A stretch of DNA of 64,000 nt from Hymenoscyphus infarciens (GCA_001414345.1 LLCB01000192.1:50857-114856), one strand, 5' to 3'. Positions 11,093 to 23,404 are shown, counted from the first letter of the stretch. Notes: generated by a model not told the origin, from the sequence alone. Program-made: numbers and translations.

Positions 11093-12392
11093 CTATGCAA
11101 TTACTAGGTTATTGATTGAAACCTTCGCCATCTCCAGGATTTGCAAACATGCATGCGTTTGCTCTCCGATGGCTTTTACGCCCTCGAACATCCCTAGGTG
11201 ACTTTCCTCATCATGAAGCCCCTCAAGCCAAGTATGCCGGGCCTTTTGGCGATTTTCAATTTCCACAACAAGGTCTTTTAATCCTTTATGATTAAACTCG
11301 CCTTGTTGATGCCCATAGATATCAACTCGGAGCAAAGCCCTCACAGTGTTCCGCCATTGCATTGGCGCCATCTCGACATCTTTGAACATCATTTCCTTTT
11401 CGAGACATACCATTAACCCCTCAATAGACTCCTGTATATTGCATAGACCGCCGTACTCGCGGAATCGGAAGAGTTTTGTTTGACCGTTGGCAATGGCAAC
11501 ATCGGTCTCGTCGTCCACCATTTTTATCAGTCGATGATAACCATGAGCTATGATAGGAATCAAGGTCCCCAGCAACATAGTATTCTGAAAACTATCTATT
11601 GCGGGTATCCTTTGATCGAGGAGTATTGAACCGCAGCTTTTACACCAAATCGTGCTCGAAGCTGTCCTTGCTGCCGAGCGAACCGTATTTAAGGCTTGCA
11701 CGATGTCTGATGGAAATTGCTGAAGAGAGGCCAAGGCAAGATACATAGATGCAAGGCAACTACATCTAGGTGTTTCATTCTGAGGGGGTGAGGTACCGCT
11801 GTCTGAGACCGAAGAATCGTTAGATGCAGTCGTTAATAATGGCACCGCATCGAGAATGGGATCCGAATGCTTTGTTGAGTCGTTGTTAACCTCCTCAAAG
11901 TTGATACCGTCAACCAAGTCGCGATCCCCAAAATGCCACAAACTTCCAATTGCGCCGTTCGCGTTCGCAGATGCCATCAAACTCTCCGGGAGAACACTTG
12001 TTGCCGTTGCCTCATTTGTATAATACGGCTGAGCGACCCCGCCATCATTGTAGTCGTAGTCAAAGTCGGTGAGGCCAAAGGGCAAAGGTCCCATGTCAAG
12101 AGATTGAAGTGTCAGGTCGGCGCTAGCCGGTATGGGTTGTTCGTCCTGGAGAGTCTCGACGAACTGCCTTTTTCGAGGGCGACCCATTGGTTTCTGCTCG
12201 GAATAGTGGCAGGTTAAGCCTTCTCGTGTACATCGTTCGCATCCCTCGGGATTCTTGGAGCAGGCCAGTTTCCGCGTTCCTAATACAGTCAACGATTTGA
12301 AAAGTATGGCAGAGAAATGTAAAGATCTTACTGCACTCGTCGCAGGCACGGTGCTTGACAGTGCTTGACTTGGGGGTAGTGTTGGATGGCAT
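11093..12392 (-). CDS. Zn(II)2Cys6 transcription factor (AflR-like organisation)
   Basis: Two exons, 12332-12392 and 11093-12279, with a 52-nt intron (GTAAG...TTAG) that splits the zinc cluster, give 415 residues. After splicing the cluster reads CDECRTRKLACS, then KNPEGCERCTREGLTC: C-x2-C-x6-C-x6-C-x2-C-x6-C, a complete binuclear zinc finger. A basic GRPRKR patch follows directly, as in AflR-type regulators. The middle has acidic, Ser/Thr-rich segments. Residues around CSCLASMYLALASLQQFPSD and the C-terminal helices match the conserved regulatory half common in secondary-metabolism regulators. No biosynthetic cluster adjoins it, so targets are unknown. Start chosen at the ATG just before the cluster; another in-frame ATG lies at 12467. 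It is divergent from ERB1. Confidence 0.88.
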
Positions 12393-12900
12393 GGCGGTGG
12401 GAATAGTGTAACCGCAAGCCACTGGATCTAGGTTTAGTGAGGTCAGGTACTTTTTGAATACTGACATTCAGGTCGTGGTGTTAGTCGAGTAGTAAAGGAG
12501 ACGAGGGGGTGAGGGGGTGAGGCAGAGGGGGGACTTTTGATTTGAGCATTCGTCTACGTGTACGAAAGAAGACGCCCATTTGAGGCACAGCCCACCCCAC
12601 CTCACCAAAAGCTACCTGCACTATGAGGTTAAATTAAGTCGTAAAAATAGATTATAACTTTGCAATGATTCCTGAGACTGCAGTTAAGAAGCCCACGAAA
12701 TGTAAGAGACTTTAATACAGTGGTTGTGGTTGTATGTAGAAATTTGGCTTCGTACACAGGTATTACCCAACGCTGACCCCCACCTTATCGGAAGGACAGG
12801 TTCTTCCGCTCCGGCGCGATAAGCTCAAGCTTGCGATAACATTTTTTTCTTCCGTCAAGGTCGACGGGGTCTAACAATTTACCAAACTTCAATCCCCAAC
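12393..12900. promoter_or_regulatory. Shared promoter region, Zn2Cys6 factor and ERB1
   Basis: 508 bp separate the two divergent start codons. The sequence next to ERB1 contains A/T-rich runs and a C-rich leader; no specific operator can be named. Confidence 0.4.
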
Positions 12901-15291
12901 ATGGCGCCTACAACCAAGGAGCGAAAGCGAAAGGCGGTGACGCGCGATGTCCCTGAGATGTCGGATGTGGAATCCGAGGCCGAATTTGGAGATGGGCTGT
13001 TGGAAGGCATCTTGTCGCAAAGCGAAGACTCCGAGGACGACAGCGGGGAAGAGGAGGAAGAGGATACTGACGACGACGACGAGGCTCCAGACGAACTCGA
13101 GGCACTCGATAGCGACGAGATCCCCACCGACGACGGAGACAGCGACGCGGAGGGCTCAAATAGCAAGTCCAATGGCGTGAAGGCAATCGTCAAAAAAATT
13201 ATTGGGGAGCAACAGACCCTAGAGGACGACGCCGACAAACCAAATTATACAATCACGACGGATGCAAATGGAGGAGAGCGTTACGTTTATGAGGAAATCA
13301 ACCCCGTTTACGATAGTGACGACTCTGATGCGCCAATTACAACCAACACCATCGGTGATATCCCGCTGTCATTCTACGATTCATATCCCCACATTGGGTA
13401 CGATATCAATGGCAAGAGGATCATGCGGCCGGCAAAGGGAGAAGCTTTGGATGCACTTCTGGACAGTATAGATATTCCTAAAGGATGGACTGGCCTCACC
13501 GACCCAACTACTGGCAAACCTCTCAATCTGAGTCAAGATGAATTAGAGATTTTGCGAAGGATACAAACCAATGAGCTACCAGAAGATGGCTATGATCCAT
13601 ATCCCGTATGTCAAAATGCCAAAACTCTCCCCAAGTTCAATTAAATACTAAATAGATATTTTCAGGCAACTGTCGAGTACTTTACCGGTATTGAGGAAAT
13701 CATGCCTCTGAGTTCTGCCCCGGAGCCTAAGCGAAGATTTCTCCCTTCCAAGCATGAGGCCAAACGAGTCATGAAAATTGTTCGAGCTATACGGGAAGGT
13801 AGAATTTTGCCTTATAGGCCACCTAAGGAGCGCGAAGAAGATGATGAAGAGACGCATTATGATATTTGGCAAGACGAAGTAGCACGACCAGACCACATCA
13901 TGAATATCCCAGCCCCCAAAATGCCACCACCTGGATACGACATGAGTTACAACCCACCACCGGAGTATCTCCCTACCAAGGCAGAGAAGCAGGCTTGGGA
14001 ATCGACTGACGCTGAGGAACGAGAAAAGGAGTACTTACCCACAGCACACGATGCATTACGAAAGGTACCAGCATATGATAAATTCATCAACGAGAGATTC
14101 GAGAGATCATTAGATTTGTACTTGGCACCACGAGTTAGGAAAAACAGGCTCAACATAGACCCGGCATCATTACTTCCAAAGTTACCTAGACCAGAAGAAC
14201 TAAAGCCATTCCCAACAGTATGCTCGACACTATTCAGAGGCCACGAAGGCCGTGTGCGTTCCTTGTCGATTGATCCTTCTGGTGTATGGCTTGCGAGTGG
14301 AGGGGATGATGGTACCGTACGCGTATGGGAACTTTTGACTGGAAGACAGATTTGGAGTGTAAAGATTGGCGATGACGAGGCTGTCAATGCTGTGAGGTGG
14401 CGACCTGGAAAGGATGCAGTCATTATTTCAGCAGCAGCCGGGGAAGATGTGTTTCTTCTTGCACCGCCAATCGTCGATCCTGAGACTGACGCTGTAAGCC
14501 GAGAGCTTTTGGACCACGGTTTTGGACACGCGACCAACGCTGTCCAGGCTTTGACTGCAAATGGTGCCAGGAAAGAACCCGTTGCAAAGTGGACTCGTCC
14601 TGGAACCCGTCTGGAAGATGAAGGAGTACTCATTAAAATTACTTTGCGAACAACAGTCAAAGTGATCAGTTGGCATCGTCGGGGAGACTTTTTCTCAACT
14701 GTCTCGCCAACTGCTCAAAGAAGCGCTGTCGCAATCCATACCCTGTCGAAGCATCTGACGCAAATTCCATTCAGACGTCTGCCAGGTATCCCACAAACTG
14801 TACAATTTCATCCTTCCAGGCCGCTGTTCTTTGTTGCTACTCAACGCACTATTCGAAGTTACGATCTACAAAAGCAGGAGCTTGTCAAAATTATCCAACC
14901 TGGTGCTCGCTGGATTTCTTCGTTTGATATTCATCCTGGGGGAGACAATCTTATTGTAGGATCTTATGATCGACGTCTATTATGGCATGATCTCGACCTT
15001 TCAACAAGACCTTACAAGACCATGAGATTCCATTCCAAAGCTATCCGAGCGGTGAAATACCACAAAGGAGGATTCCCTCTGTTCGCAGACGCTAGTGACG
15101 ATGGTAGTCTGCAGATTTTCCATGGCAAGGTTGTCAGTGATATGATGGAGAACGCAACTATTGTGCCAGTGAAAGTACTGAAGGGGCACAAGGTCAAGAG
15201 TGCTTTGGGTGTGATGGATATAGATTGGCATCCAAGAGAGCCGTGGTGTGTTAGTGCTGGAGCAGATGGTACCTGCAGATTATGGATGTGA
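12901..15291 (+). CDS. ERB1: ERB1 (BOP1 homologue), 60S ribosome biogenesis WD40 protein
   Basis: Exons 12901-13605 and 13666-15291, separated by a 60-nt intron (GTATGT...TTTCAG), give 776 residues. The junction reads [20 protein letters not shown], which is diagnostic for the BOP1 N-terminal domain. Residues 1-110 are highly acidic. The BOP1NT region follows to about residue 410. Seven-blade WD40 repeats then run to the end (for example [20 protein letters not shown], and the terminal [12 protein letters not shown]). In yeast Erb1 works with Nop7 and Ytm1 (the PeBoW complex) in 27S pre-rRNA processing in the nucleolus. Length and motif order are normal for the family. Confidence 0.97.
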
Positions 15292-16149
15292 TACCATTCC
15301 GTTAGATATGCTTGTAATTCATAGCCTGGGCGTTGTTGGCAGGAAAATTATTTGTTCACCTTTTGCTCTTGATTGCTTGTTTCTTGATTATACGGAGTAT
15401 CACTTGTGCGTTGTCGATGCTTATTTCGTATTAGCTCTTCAAGAACTTTCAGTTTGGCAAGCTTTCTAAATTCATAAATGCCACCAAATACGAAGGACCT
15501 CCAAAACACAATATGTTCTTAACTAGCCAAAACTCTATGCTCAAGAGTTTTGCGAGGTCCAAGGGTGCTGTTTGAACATAGGGGAGAAAAACGTAGCTAT
15601 GCTGAAATGCTCTTCAGGTTAGTGAATTTGAGTAAGCAACTTCTTCTTTATTATTGGTCCCCTGTACCAAGGTCTTACCATGAAATAAGCTGGCATTCAT
15701 AGACCACTTGCCAAGACCGTCTTTCAATACTTCCCGTCGTCACCTTCCAACTTCATACCCCACAAGTCGAGCACAATACTTCCAGACCACAACACTCTAC
15801 ATTTGTACATTCTTTCCGTCCCTCGAAGGTCACCATTTGATATCACGCACGCTGGTCGTCGCTTTCAACGCCCCTCTTCTTCTAAACACCTTTGCACCCA
15901 ATTTCGACTAAGCAGCTGCAGTGAATGCCTTTACCTTGGTAAGGTTGCTTGTCCTTTTTTCAAGTCAGAATTTCCACCGGAGCTTCTCTTATCCACTACC
16001 TCGGGATCATCTTCTATTCGAACCTTTGATTGAGGTTCATCTGAAATTTCCTTCTATCATCACCTCTCTTCTTGTCAACCTTGCTCTCCAAGTCATCAAA
16101 GTATTCTTATAAATCCCTGACGCAGATTACTTTACTACTACATTCAGCC
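15292..16149. other. Intergenic with probable 5' leader of the next locus
   Basis: Contains the ERB1 3' side and then, from about 15.7 kb, a C/T-rich leader-like sequence with several potential splice donors (for example near 15935). No coding feature is supported. Confidence 0.4.
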
Positions 16150-17007
16150 ATGGAACAAGATCAATCCCAATTTTCAGTGGCTCAAGACACCACCATGGAA
16201 GAATGTCTTCTATTGCCAGATACTGAAGCAATGGTGAAGTCCTACTGCAATGCTTTTTTGAACGAAATGACAAAGGGTTCTTCCGACAGAACTGAACTGA
16301 GCCAGGCTGCTGTTGAAACCACCATACGAGAACATTCTATCGAGAATTTACCTACAGAGACTGCTGAAGACACCACATCGGACAATTCTGGCAGGGCGGA
16401 ACTGGACTCTATCGATGCAGCTTTACAAAACGCTATACGACAGGCTTCTAGCGAAAATACACCCACCGATCTTGATGGACAAGAAACTACACAGAAAGAA
16501 TTTAGTAGCATGTAATTGGAGTCGGCCAATGCTGCTAAGCAAAACACTATACAAGGAGATTCTAGCCAGAAGGTGTCCATCAATATTATTGTGGAAAACA
16601 CGACACTGGAAGTTTCTAGCGTGACTGCGCACATGGATACTGTTGCGCAAAACATCACCCTAGAAGAACTTAGATGCTTCCGTACAAAACGCCATGCAAG
16701 AAAATCCCGTCGAGAAAGAACACATCGAAGCTGCTGTAAAGAACACTGTACACGAAGAAGGCTTTGGCGAGAAAACATCCATCGACACTTCTGCACACAG
16801 TATCGCCCAAGAAGAACCTATCGAACAGGATCCTACCGATCCTTCCGTACAAAACAACTTTCAGCAAAATTCGCCGAGAAAAAATTCCTCGATACAGTTG
16901 TTACAAACACCATAAATGAAGAAGACTCTAGCGAGAAGACAGCTACTGCGGCTCCTATCGAGACCAGCAGTGATGATTCTAAGAGCTTTCCTGAGCACTT
17001 CCTTTAG
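16150..17007 (+). pseudogene. Disrupted acidic ~18-residue-repeat protein, N-terminal part
   Basis: The ATG at 16150 has an excellent context (CAGCCATGG). The frame is open to a TAA at 16513, continues in the same frame afterwards, and ends at a TAG at 17005. Within it a degenerate unit of about 18 residues recurs: DAALQNAIRQASSEN, ANAAKQNTIQGDSSQK, DASVQNAMQENPVEKE, EAAVKNTVHEEGFGEK, DPSVQNNFQQNSPRK, DTVVTNTINEEDSSEK. To follow the repeat one must shift frame near 16672 and shift back near 16870, so two compensating indels are implied besides the stop. Both stops could come from CAA/CAG by C-to-T change. I do not know the family. A sequencing error cannot be excluded for the indels. The next ORF (17017) is in the same frame and is probably the C-terminal half. 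Confidence 0.5.
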
Positions 17008-17016
17008 AGCCTTCCC

Positions 17017-17643
17017 ATGAGCTTTCCCGAACCCGTGGAAAATCTTCCAGATCACATTGCACTCGGATTCCCTAGCAGGGTGAAACTCGTCGAAGCTCGA
17101 TACAGTCATCCCCGAGTAACAACGCACCAAGGATTAGGATTTGATAAAGCCAATGCAGAGGTTTATCTTGATAATATCATCAAGGCTGTAAGTAACGAGT
17201 TTTTATGTTTTCCCCTCGCTTCCAGTTATACCCATTATCTCTTCAGAACCTACGAAGGAGGAAACGCTACTGTCGACACCGCCCGATTGATCGTCGAAAA
17301 TGCAGAGAAACACCTTTCCGCGCATGTCAATTCTTTTGCCAACGGAAGGCGCAATTTCAAAACAGTTGAATTTTGGCAACACAAGGTTTACATGATCGGG
17401 CAGTTGATCTACGACTCCTTGATGCGCCATGAATTGACGCCCATTGGACCCGGCACGCTTCAGGCTTACTTGACAATGCATGAGCGGAAGTTAGATATGA
17501 AAAAGAGAGCTAAGAAGAGAGGTGAACATGTCTTTCATCTGCTTTCTATTCAGCTTAAGGGTATTAATGCTGGTAATGGCGTAATGCCGGCTGCTAAGCC
17601 ACGTGGTCGTAAGAAGAGAAGGTCCAAGGATTCTGCTAACTAG
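17017..17643 (+). CDS. Orphan 208-residue protein, probable C-terminal half of the 16150 locus
   Basis: Open from the ATG at 17017 to the TAG at 17643, in the same frame as the disrupted ORF from 16150, with only a TAG and three codons between them. The first 60 residues contain LPDHIALGFPSRVKLVEARY. The middle is helical and charged (IVENAEKHLSAHVNSFANG, then FWQHKVYMIGQLIYDSLMRH). The last 20 residues are strongly basic (PRGRKKRRSKD), like a nuclear localisation signal. No family recognised. It may be translated alone or be the tail of a decayed 498-codon gene. Confidence 0.5.
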   Translation: MSFPEPVENLPDHIALGFPSRVKLVEARYSHPRVTTHQGLGFDKANAEVYLDNIIKAVSNEFLCFPLASSYTHYLFRTYEGGNATVDTARLIVENAEKHLSAHVNSFANGRRNFKTVEFWQHKVYMIGQLIYDSLMRHELTPIGPGTLQAYLTMHERKLDMKKRAKKRGEHVFHLLSIQLKGINAGNGVMPAAKPRGRKKRRSKDSAN

Positions 17644-18361
17644 AACCTCTATCACGAGAAACAACATTCTTATTGGATTCCAGGAGGAGTGAGCACTTGC
17701 CGAAATCCTGTCCTGGGGCAATCGCCGTGAGACGATGCACAGCGAGGGAGTTACTGGAATGGCTTGGGAGCTTTGGGTTTGGTTTTTGATTTCGACACAG
17801 TTCATTAGATTGTTCCTTGGGGATCCCTTGGAAAAATTCTGAGCTTTCCTCTGCATACATGGATTTCTCCTTACTCTTGTATTTCTAGGACAATTGCAAA
17901 TATTACCCGAAACTAAATAATACTTTCAAGGCAGGTGTACCCGGAGCAAAACCCGAATCTCTCACTTTGAGCATTAGAAGAACTGGCGTTCAATTAGAAC
18001 ACTCAGTTTCTGATGGCTCCTTCAAACTTCCAATGAGAATTTGAGATCCCGTAGAAAGCGGAACTATTGCGAACACACCAATATGGTGATTGTGCACAAA
18101 ATATCCAATCCCGAGAACGGCAACACAACATGACGCTACTGCACCTCCAAGGATCAACAATCGTCCCTTCTAACACACTTCCTTCTCGCCGTGTCCTAAA
18201 AGGAGGGGTACATTAACATCCACGCCAAGGTCTTCATATAAACCTCCCCTCCTCTTACCTCGCAGCACTTCCAAAAATTGCAACCCTCAGTTTCCAGATT
18301 GAACCTCCATACCCACAAAATAATTTCTCGTCTTAAGTTCGAAGCAGAAGCAGAAATCAAA
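17644..18361. other. Intergenic
   Basis: No gene seen. The last 150 bp are C/A-rich, as expected for the 5' leader of the DUF3237 gene. Confidence 0.4.
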
Positions 18362-19221
18362 ATGTCCAACTTCCCCAAACTCATCCCCGCTTTCACGACC
18401 CATGTAAGCTCACCCCGCCCCAACCCCTCACGCTCCAGTTACACATTCCCACCTCCCCAAACTCCCCATAAACACCCCATTCTGTATGTTCGCCTCCATT
18501 CAGAATGAAAATTACGAAATAAAATCCCCGATGATCCCAAAAATAAAATATAAAAAAAACTAACAAACCCCCAGATTGTAATGGACCCCAGCATCACAGT
18601 AGGATCCGTATCCAAAGGCGCCCCCCTAACAATCGTTCCCTTCGGAACAACCGATTCATTCCTACGTTCCGAACCCGATTACCCCATTAAAATCGATGCC
18701 GTCTTCGAACATGGTTCGGATTTCATTCGTCAGGATCCTGACGGGAAGCACCTTGTATGTCTATTTTAATCATGTTTTTCTTTGCACGGTGTCGAAAACT
18801 CACTGCCAATCGCGAACTAATTCCAACATCTCGAATCAAACCTTTCTCCTATCAATGCTAACCCAACCCCCACACAGCGACTCGACGTCACCAGCGTCCT
18901 AAAAGACAAAAGCGGTGCCCTCATCAGCTTCAAATACAGCGGAATCATCACCATCACCCCCGAAATCGGTGCAGTCCTCACAGACTCGCCCGATGCGAAG
19001 ACCACCGCGTTTGGCAGCATCGGTAAGTTCGCTCTTAACGCCTGTATTAGAAGAAATACTAACAAGTGAAAACTTCAACAGCAACTCATGTCCTCTTCGA
19101 GACCGGCAGTGAGGAATTGAGAGCCCTTGAGCATAAAGTTTATGTTGGAAGTGGTCATTTTGTCGTTGAGAAGGGGAAGAAGAATGTTGTCGGGTACAAC
19201 ATCAGCGAAGTAGTTACCTAA
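18362..19221 (+). CDS. DUF3237-family protein
   Basis: Four exons (18362-18403, 18575-18754, 18878-19022, 19082-19221) with phase-consistent GT-AG introns give 168 residues. The first exon codes only MSNFPKLIPAFTTH. The rest reads IVMDPSITVGSVSKGAPLTI, DRLDVTSVLKDKSGALISFK-like text and ends VGSGHFVVEKGKKNVVGYNI. The order of a start strand, a central YSGIITITPEI strand and a C-terminal YVGSGHFVVE strand matches DUF3237, a small beta-barrel family whose function is not established. No signal peptide is visible, so a cytosolic protein is expected. The many introns hide it from simple ORF finding. It is convergent with the MOB gene. Confidence 0.82.
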
Positions 19222-19697
19222 ACAACCTGCTAGAAGCACGGAACACATGTTGTTGTGGCTCACGGAAACGTGATCATTTTCTTGCTAATGGAAATCGGCA
19301 ATCATCATGAAGCAGGGAAAGGAAACCATGTTCATGGCGCATAAGAAAATCGTCAATCATCACAAACAGATGATGGCGAATATTTTTATTGTTCTGTAGA
19401 CTCGCTGAATCATGCTCAAATCCTCATAATCATCTCTCTTCTATGCTCTGCAAAAAAAAAAACGTTCGTGTAATTTGTCCCTTATTGAAAAAGAAGAAAG
19501 AAAAACGCCAGGTAAATCCTTCAAAAAACCAGGCGATATTGGCTTTCTGAAATCATGCAGGAATTCACTGAATCCACAATATCAGTCCAGATGACATATT
19601 TGAGGAACGTCCTTCCTCCGTTTCACTGCCATCCATCAATCATAACTCCAGCTTAATGAAACTGTCATGCAAAGCAATCTAAGTACAGAATGTTCGG
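19222..19697. other. Intergenic between convergent genes
   Basis: 476 bp of 3' flanks, with an A-tract (nine or more A) at about 19451. No gene seen. Confidence 0.45.
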
Positions 19698-21470
19698 CTA
19701 TGAAGTACCAGCAAGTTGGAGTAAACGCTCGCCAGCCTTGAGATTCGCGCAGGCGTATGCTCGTGACTCCTTTGGGAAGGTTCCGTTGGCGGCCCAGAGG
19801 TCGATCAATGGCTGCATTGGCTCGAGCTCTTGTGGCTTCAACATCTCAATCTCGGTGGCGGTGAGAATGAAATGACTGAAACAACTGTTCAATGGTTTCT
19901 CAAGGCTCAAGTGATAGAATGGCTCAATGAAGTGGGACCAGTAGAGATGAGAATAAACACGGAACATTTGGCGGAAAATTGTCTGACAGACTTCCTGGAA
20001 ATCTCTTGGGAATCCACTGCTCTTTCCAATCCAGTCGCCAGGGCCCGCAAGCTGAGAGAGAGAGGCGTTCAAGGTGGTTGGGCCAGCTGGGATTGGGGTA
20101 TATGCACCAGGGGTATCAAGTCCACCAGAAGCGTATGTAGCACTGGCAATCGCAGGTCCACTGGGGTTTTGCGAGAATGAAACGCCAGCAGGATCAGTGG
20201 GGAAGAGGTCGGTGTTGTCAATCTTTCCGGAGATCCATCTTTGCATGAGAGAAATGTACTCGTAAGCGGGCACTTCGACTGGCTCTCGTACGCTGTTCAA
20301 CCACGTGAACGAGTGATTGCTGAGAGGAATGTTAGATTTGGAACATCAAGGGGTGTTCTCCGATGACTTCAACTTACTCGCCAGCTGACATTCGAGGGCA
20401 TGTTTGGGGATTGCAAATAGAGGTTCCATCTTTCTCGTCCTTGTCGTGAACAACTCGGACAAAGTTCCAAAGGTTGCGGTAGTGCTCCACAACTGTTATG
20501 ACATGCTCAGCGGAAGAATAGAAAGTAAGCCACTGAGATTCACATACCCTGATGAGCAATCCACTCTCCACGTTCAACGGTCTTGGGTCGAGCTGACAAG
20601 GTCATGAAGTTTCCCTTGACAATGTGCTTGGAATAGGAATCGTTCAACCATAGAGGCTTTGGGCGAGGGAGGTTGTAGCAAGCGAGGGGGTCGTTGGGGT
20701 CACTTCGGCTAGAAATGCTGCTGCTGGAATTCTCCATAGAGAGGGTTGAGGAGAGGGATGGAGAATTTGGAAGCGGAGGGACTCTGGGAGCTAGATTGGT
20801 CGAAGATGCGCTGCCTTGCGAGGTGCCTGTTGGTGATGTTGGCTGTGCTCCATTGGGCGTTCCAGGGCTTTTGGCACCGCCATTCTTACCACCACCTCTA
20901 AAGCGGCCACTGCTGTAAGAGAAGACGTGTTAGCAGATGTGCAGGTATGAGATGGGCTGAACAAAGAAAGTTGAAAATAGTCATATCGGACAGGAATAGA
21001 GGGGATGCCAACCGCTCTAGTTCTAGTTCTAGTTGGTCCAAACCATAGGTGATTGAATCCATGATTGCAGGTGGAAAGGTTTCAAAACCAAATCAATAAA
21101 CTCCTTTTGGCAAGAAAAGGTGGAGATGAAAGAGAGTCCGATCTAGTGGAGGTGGAAAGGTGATGGCCAAAAGGGTGCCGTGCTGTGCTGGTGTGAGGGT
21201 TTGAGGAAGAGCACGAAGGTGAACCCGACTATCATGTGATCTGCCTCCAACTTTGGAGAGGCAATGGGAAAGGGAAAGGCAGAGACAGCGGCAGCAGCTG
21301 AGGAAAGACAAAGCCACAGACAAACATCTCTCACTTCCCAAATTCAGTTTCGACATCGGCACCTCCTCCAACAGCACAACATCACAACGGGACGAGTGAA
21401 GCAACAATGCCAAGACTAGAAAAGGTCAAGGGCAAAAGGGCACCTACATTCCAGAGAATAGGTTTGACAT
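19698..21470 (-). CDS. MOB-family NDR-kinase coactivator, MOB2-like
   Basis: Four exons (21448-21470, 20548-20912, 20378-20492, 19698-20319) total 1125 nt, 374 residues, with every junction in phase. The first exon gives MSNLFSG and joins across a ~535-nt intron to ISGRFRGGG. A Ser/Pro-rich N-terminus follows, and then the MOB domain: NFMTLSARPKTVERGEWIAH, VVEHYRNLWNFVRVVHDK, CNPQTCPRMSAG and SHLYWSHF. The two Cys and two His in those last motifs fit the MOB zinc site. MOB proteins bind NDR/LATS kinases (Cbk1/COT1, Dbf2) controlling polarity and cytokinesis. The MOB2 assignment is tentative. The large first intron is unusual for this window. Confidence 0.88.
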
Positions 21471-22019
21471 GTTGCGAATTAGGTTGATGGATTTTATAGG
21501 GCGGGGTGGGAGAAGGGCGCCAAGTTGTACGCCGCTATTTAATTCCGAGGTTTTATGTTGTGAAATGGACTGCGTGGACTTGAGAGTTGGAATAGGGGAC
21601 AGAGACAGAGTGAAACCAGCAGTTGCCAGCTCCCATATCTGCCATGGCCATACCTTAGCGCAGGCAAAAGCGGTGAGACTCAATGAACTTCTTTGGAATA
21701 TTGCCGAGGCCGCTTTAGGAGCAGCAAGCCTTCTGCACACGCCGCCTTTACTCACTCGGCTTGACTTGCCCAGCGCTCTGCTATGGTCAACAGCCCAACT
21801 TTTCGCATTCCCTATTTACTTCGCGTGGCATCTGAACCCTCGCGATCCCATCAATTGACTATAACGTCAACTATCACGTCCATCATCAGGCGAACACCGC
21901 GCGACAACAAGTCCTCGCAAAAGACATCTTCTCCGCGTCCCCAGTGCGACGCGCCTGGCCTCAACCTTCGATATTGAACTCAGCCTGATCCGCACAATTA
22001 CGCCGACAAAGCGGACAAC
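21471..22019. promoter_or_regulatory. Shared promoter region, MOB gene and LEO1
   Basis: 549 bp between divergent start codons. No ORF here shows conserved residues. No specific binding site can be assigned. Confidence 0.4.
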
Positions 22020-23404
22020 ATGGCATCATCTGAGGACGACGTTCTTAACAGCGAGCCAGACCTGGAAGATGACCTATTTGGGGATGAAGAGGTGGACGAA
22101 GAGCCCAAGGTCCAGAAGTCGCGGCAATTGAGCGACGACGAGCTCGACTCTGGCGACGATGAGGATAGACAAGACCGCCGACCCACCCAAAAGTCGATTT
22201 TAACAGAGTTAGACGGAGCGACGGAAGATGTTGGGATCATGGAACAAATCGTCTACAGGCATCCTCTGCCAAAACCGTCGGACGATGAGGTGAGTTGCAA
22301 ATTAACATTTGCATCTGCCAGATTACACTAACCCACTCCAAGTTCAACTCTTTGAGACTGCCAAAATTCCTCGCAATAGAGCCTCATGCCTACACGTCAG
22401 AAACATTCACTATCCCAACGGCAGACCACCATACCGATTCTCGATCTGCCAACTTCTCTGCCAGTGCGACAGCTGCCACGACTATGCGCTTTCGTAAGGA
22501 CCCGGCTGGGCATCTCGAGAGCAACACTCTGATTTATAAATGGAGTGATGGAAGCACAACTTTATGCGTGGGAGACCAACATTACGAGCTAGAGACAAAA
22601 CCTCTTGGGCCCCCTAAAGACGAGCCATACCGGGAAGTTCTGGATTCGCATTCTTATATTGCAACACCTTCGATGGCTGCTCAATTACTCAATATATTCG
22701 GCCACATGACAAACCAGTACACCGTGAGGCCAAACAAAGATATTGAAGATGATGCTTTGGAGAGGCTGCAGAAGAGTCTAGCAGCCGCTGCTCGTGGAAG
22801 TGGTAAAGGCGACGATAAAAATGGCCCCGAATTAATCACGAACACAGAAGATCCAGAACTCCAAAAGAAGAAAGCAGAGTTGGCAGAAAAGGAGAGGATG
22901 AAGCTCCAGCGAAGACGTGAAACAGCGGCCGAGAAGGCAAGCATACCAAGTGGACCTGGGCGAGGACGTTCTGGTGGCTTGACTGTGGATGATTTGGAGC
23001 GGGGAGGAAGCCGAAGAGGGCCTGCAGCCGGTCGAAAAGCAGCCGGGACGAAACGACCAAGGCGCAAAAACGATGATTATGATTCGGACGAGGATATGGG
23101 TCCCCGAGGCCGAGGAGCTAGAGAGGACGAATACGATAAGGAGGATGATTTTCTTGCCGACAGTGACGAGGAGATGGAGGTACCCGATGATGATGATGAG
23201 GAGGAGCTTCTCGACGAAGACAGTGAACGTGAGGAACCAAGGGCAAAGAAGCAAAAGAAGTCAAAACCAGAGGAGACGAGTGATGCGGACGCAGAGGCCG
23301 ATCTTGATGATGATGAGGCACCAGCACCAGCTGCCGAGCCCTCAGGAAGAGCAAGAAAGCGGAATATCATTGATGATGATGATGATGACGATGACGATGA
23401 GTAG
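22020..23404 (+). CDS. LEO1: LEO1, PAF1 transcription elongation complex subunit
   Basis: Exons 22020-22289 and 22343-23404, separated by a 53-nt intron (GTGAGT...CCAAG), give 443 residues. The N-terminal 75 residues are acidic. The Leo1 domain spans about residues 75-240 and includes RFRKDPAGHLESNTLIYKWS, DGSTTLCVGDQHYEL and HSYIATPSMAAQLLNIFGHM. The C-terminal ~180 residues are charged, with Lys/Arg-rich blocks alternating with Asp/Glu runs and ending in eight or more Asp. Leo1 with Paf1 associates with RNA polymerase II and promotes histone modification during elongation. Domain position and the acidic tail agree with known Leo1 proteins. Confidence 0.96.

Noticed and set aside
17188..17246. 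Possible intron (GTAAGT...CTTCAG) in the 17017 ORF
   Set aside because: Removing it (59 nt), or the shorter 38-nt version, breaks the frame and gives an unnatural Arg-rich text; the uninterrupted ORF is better.
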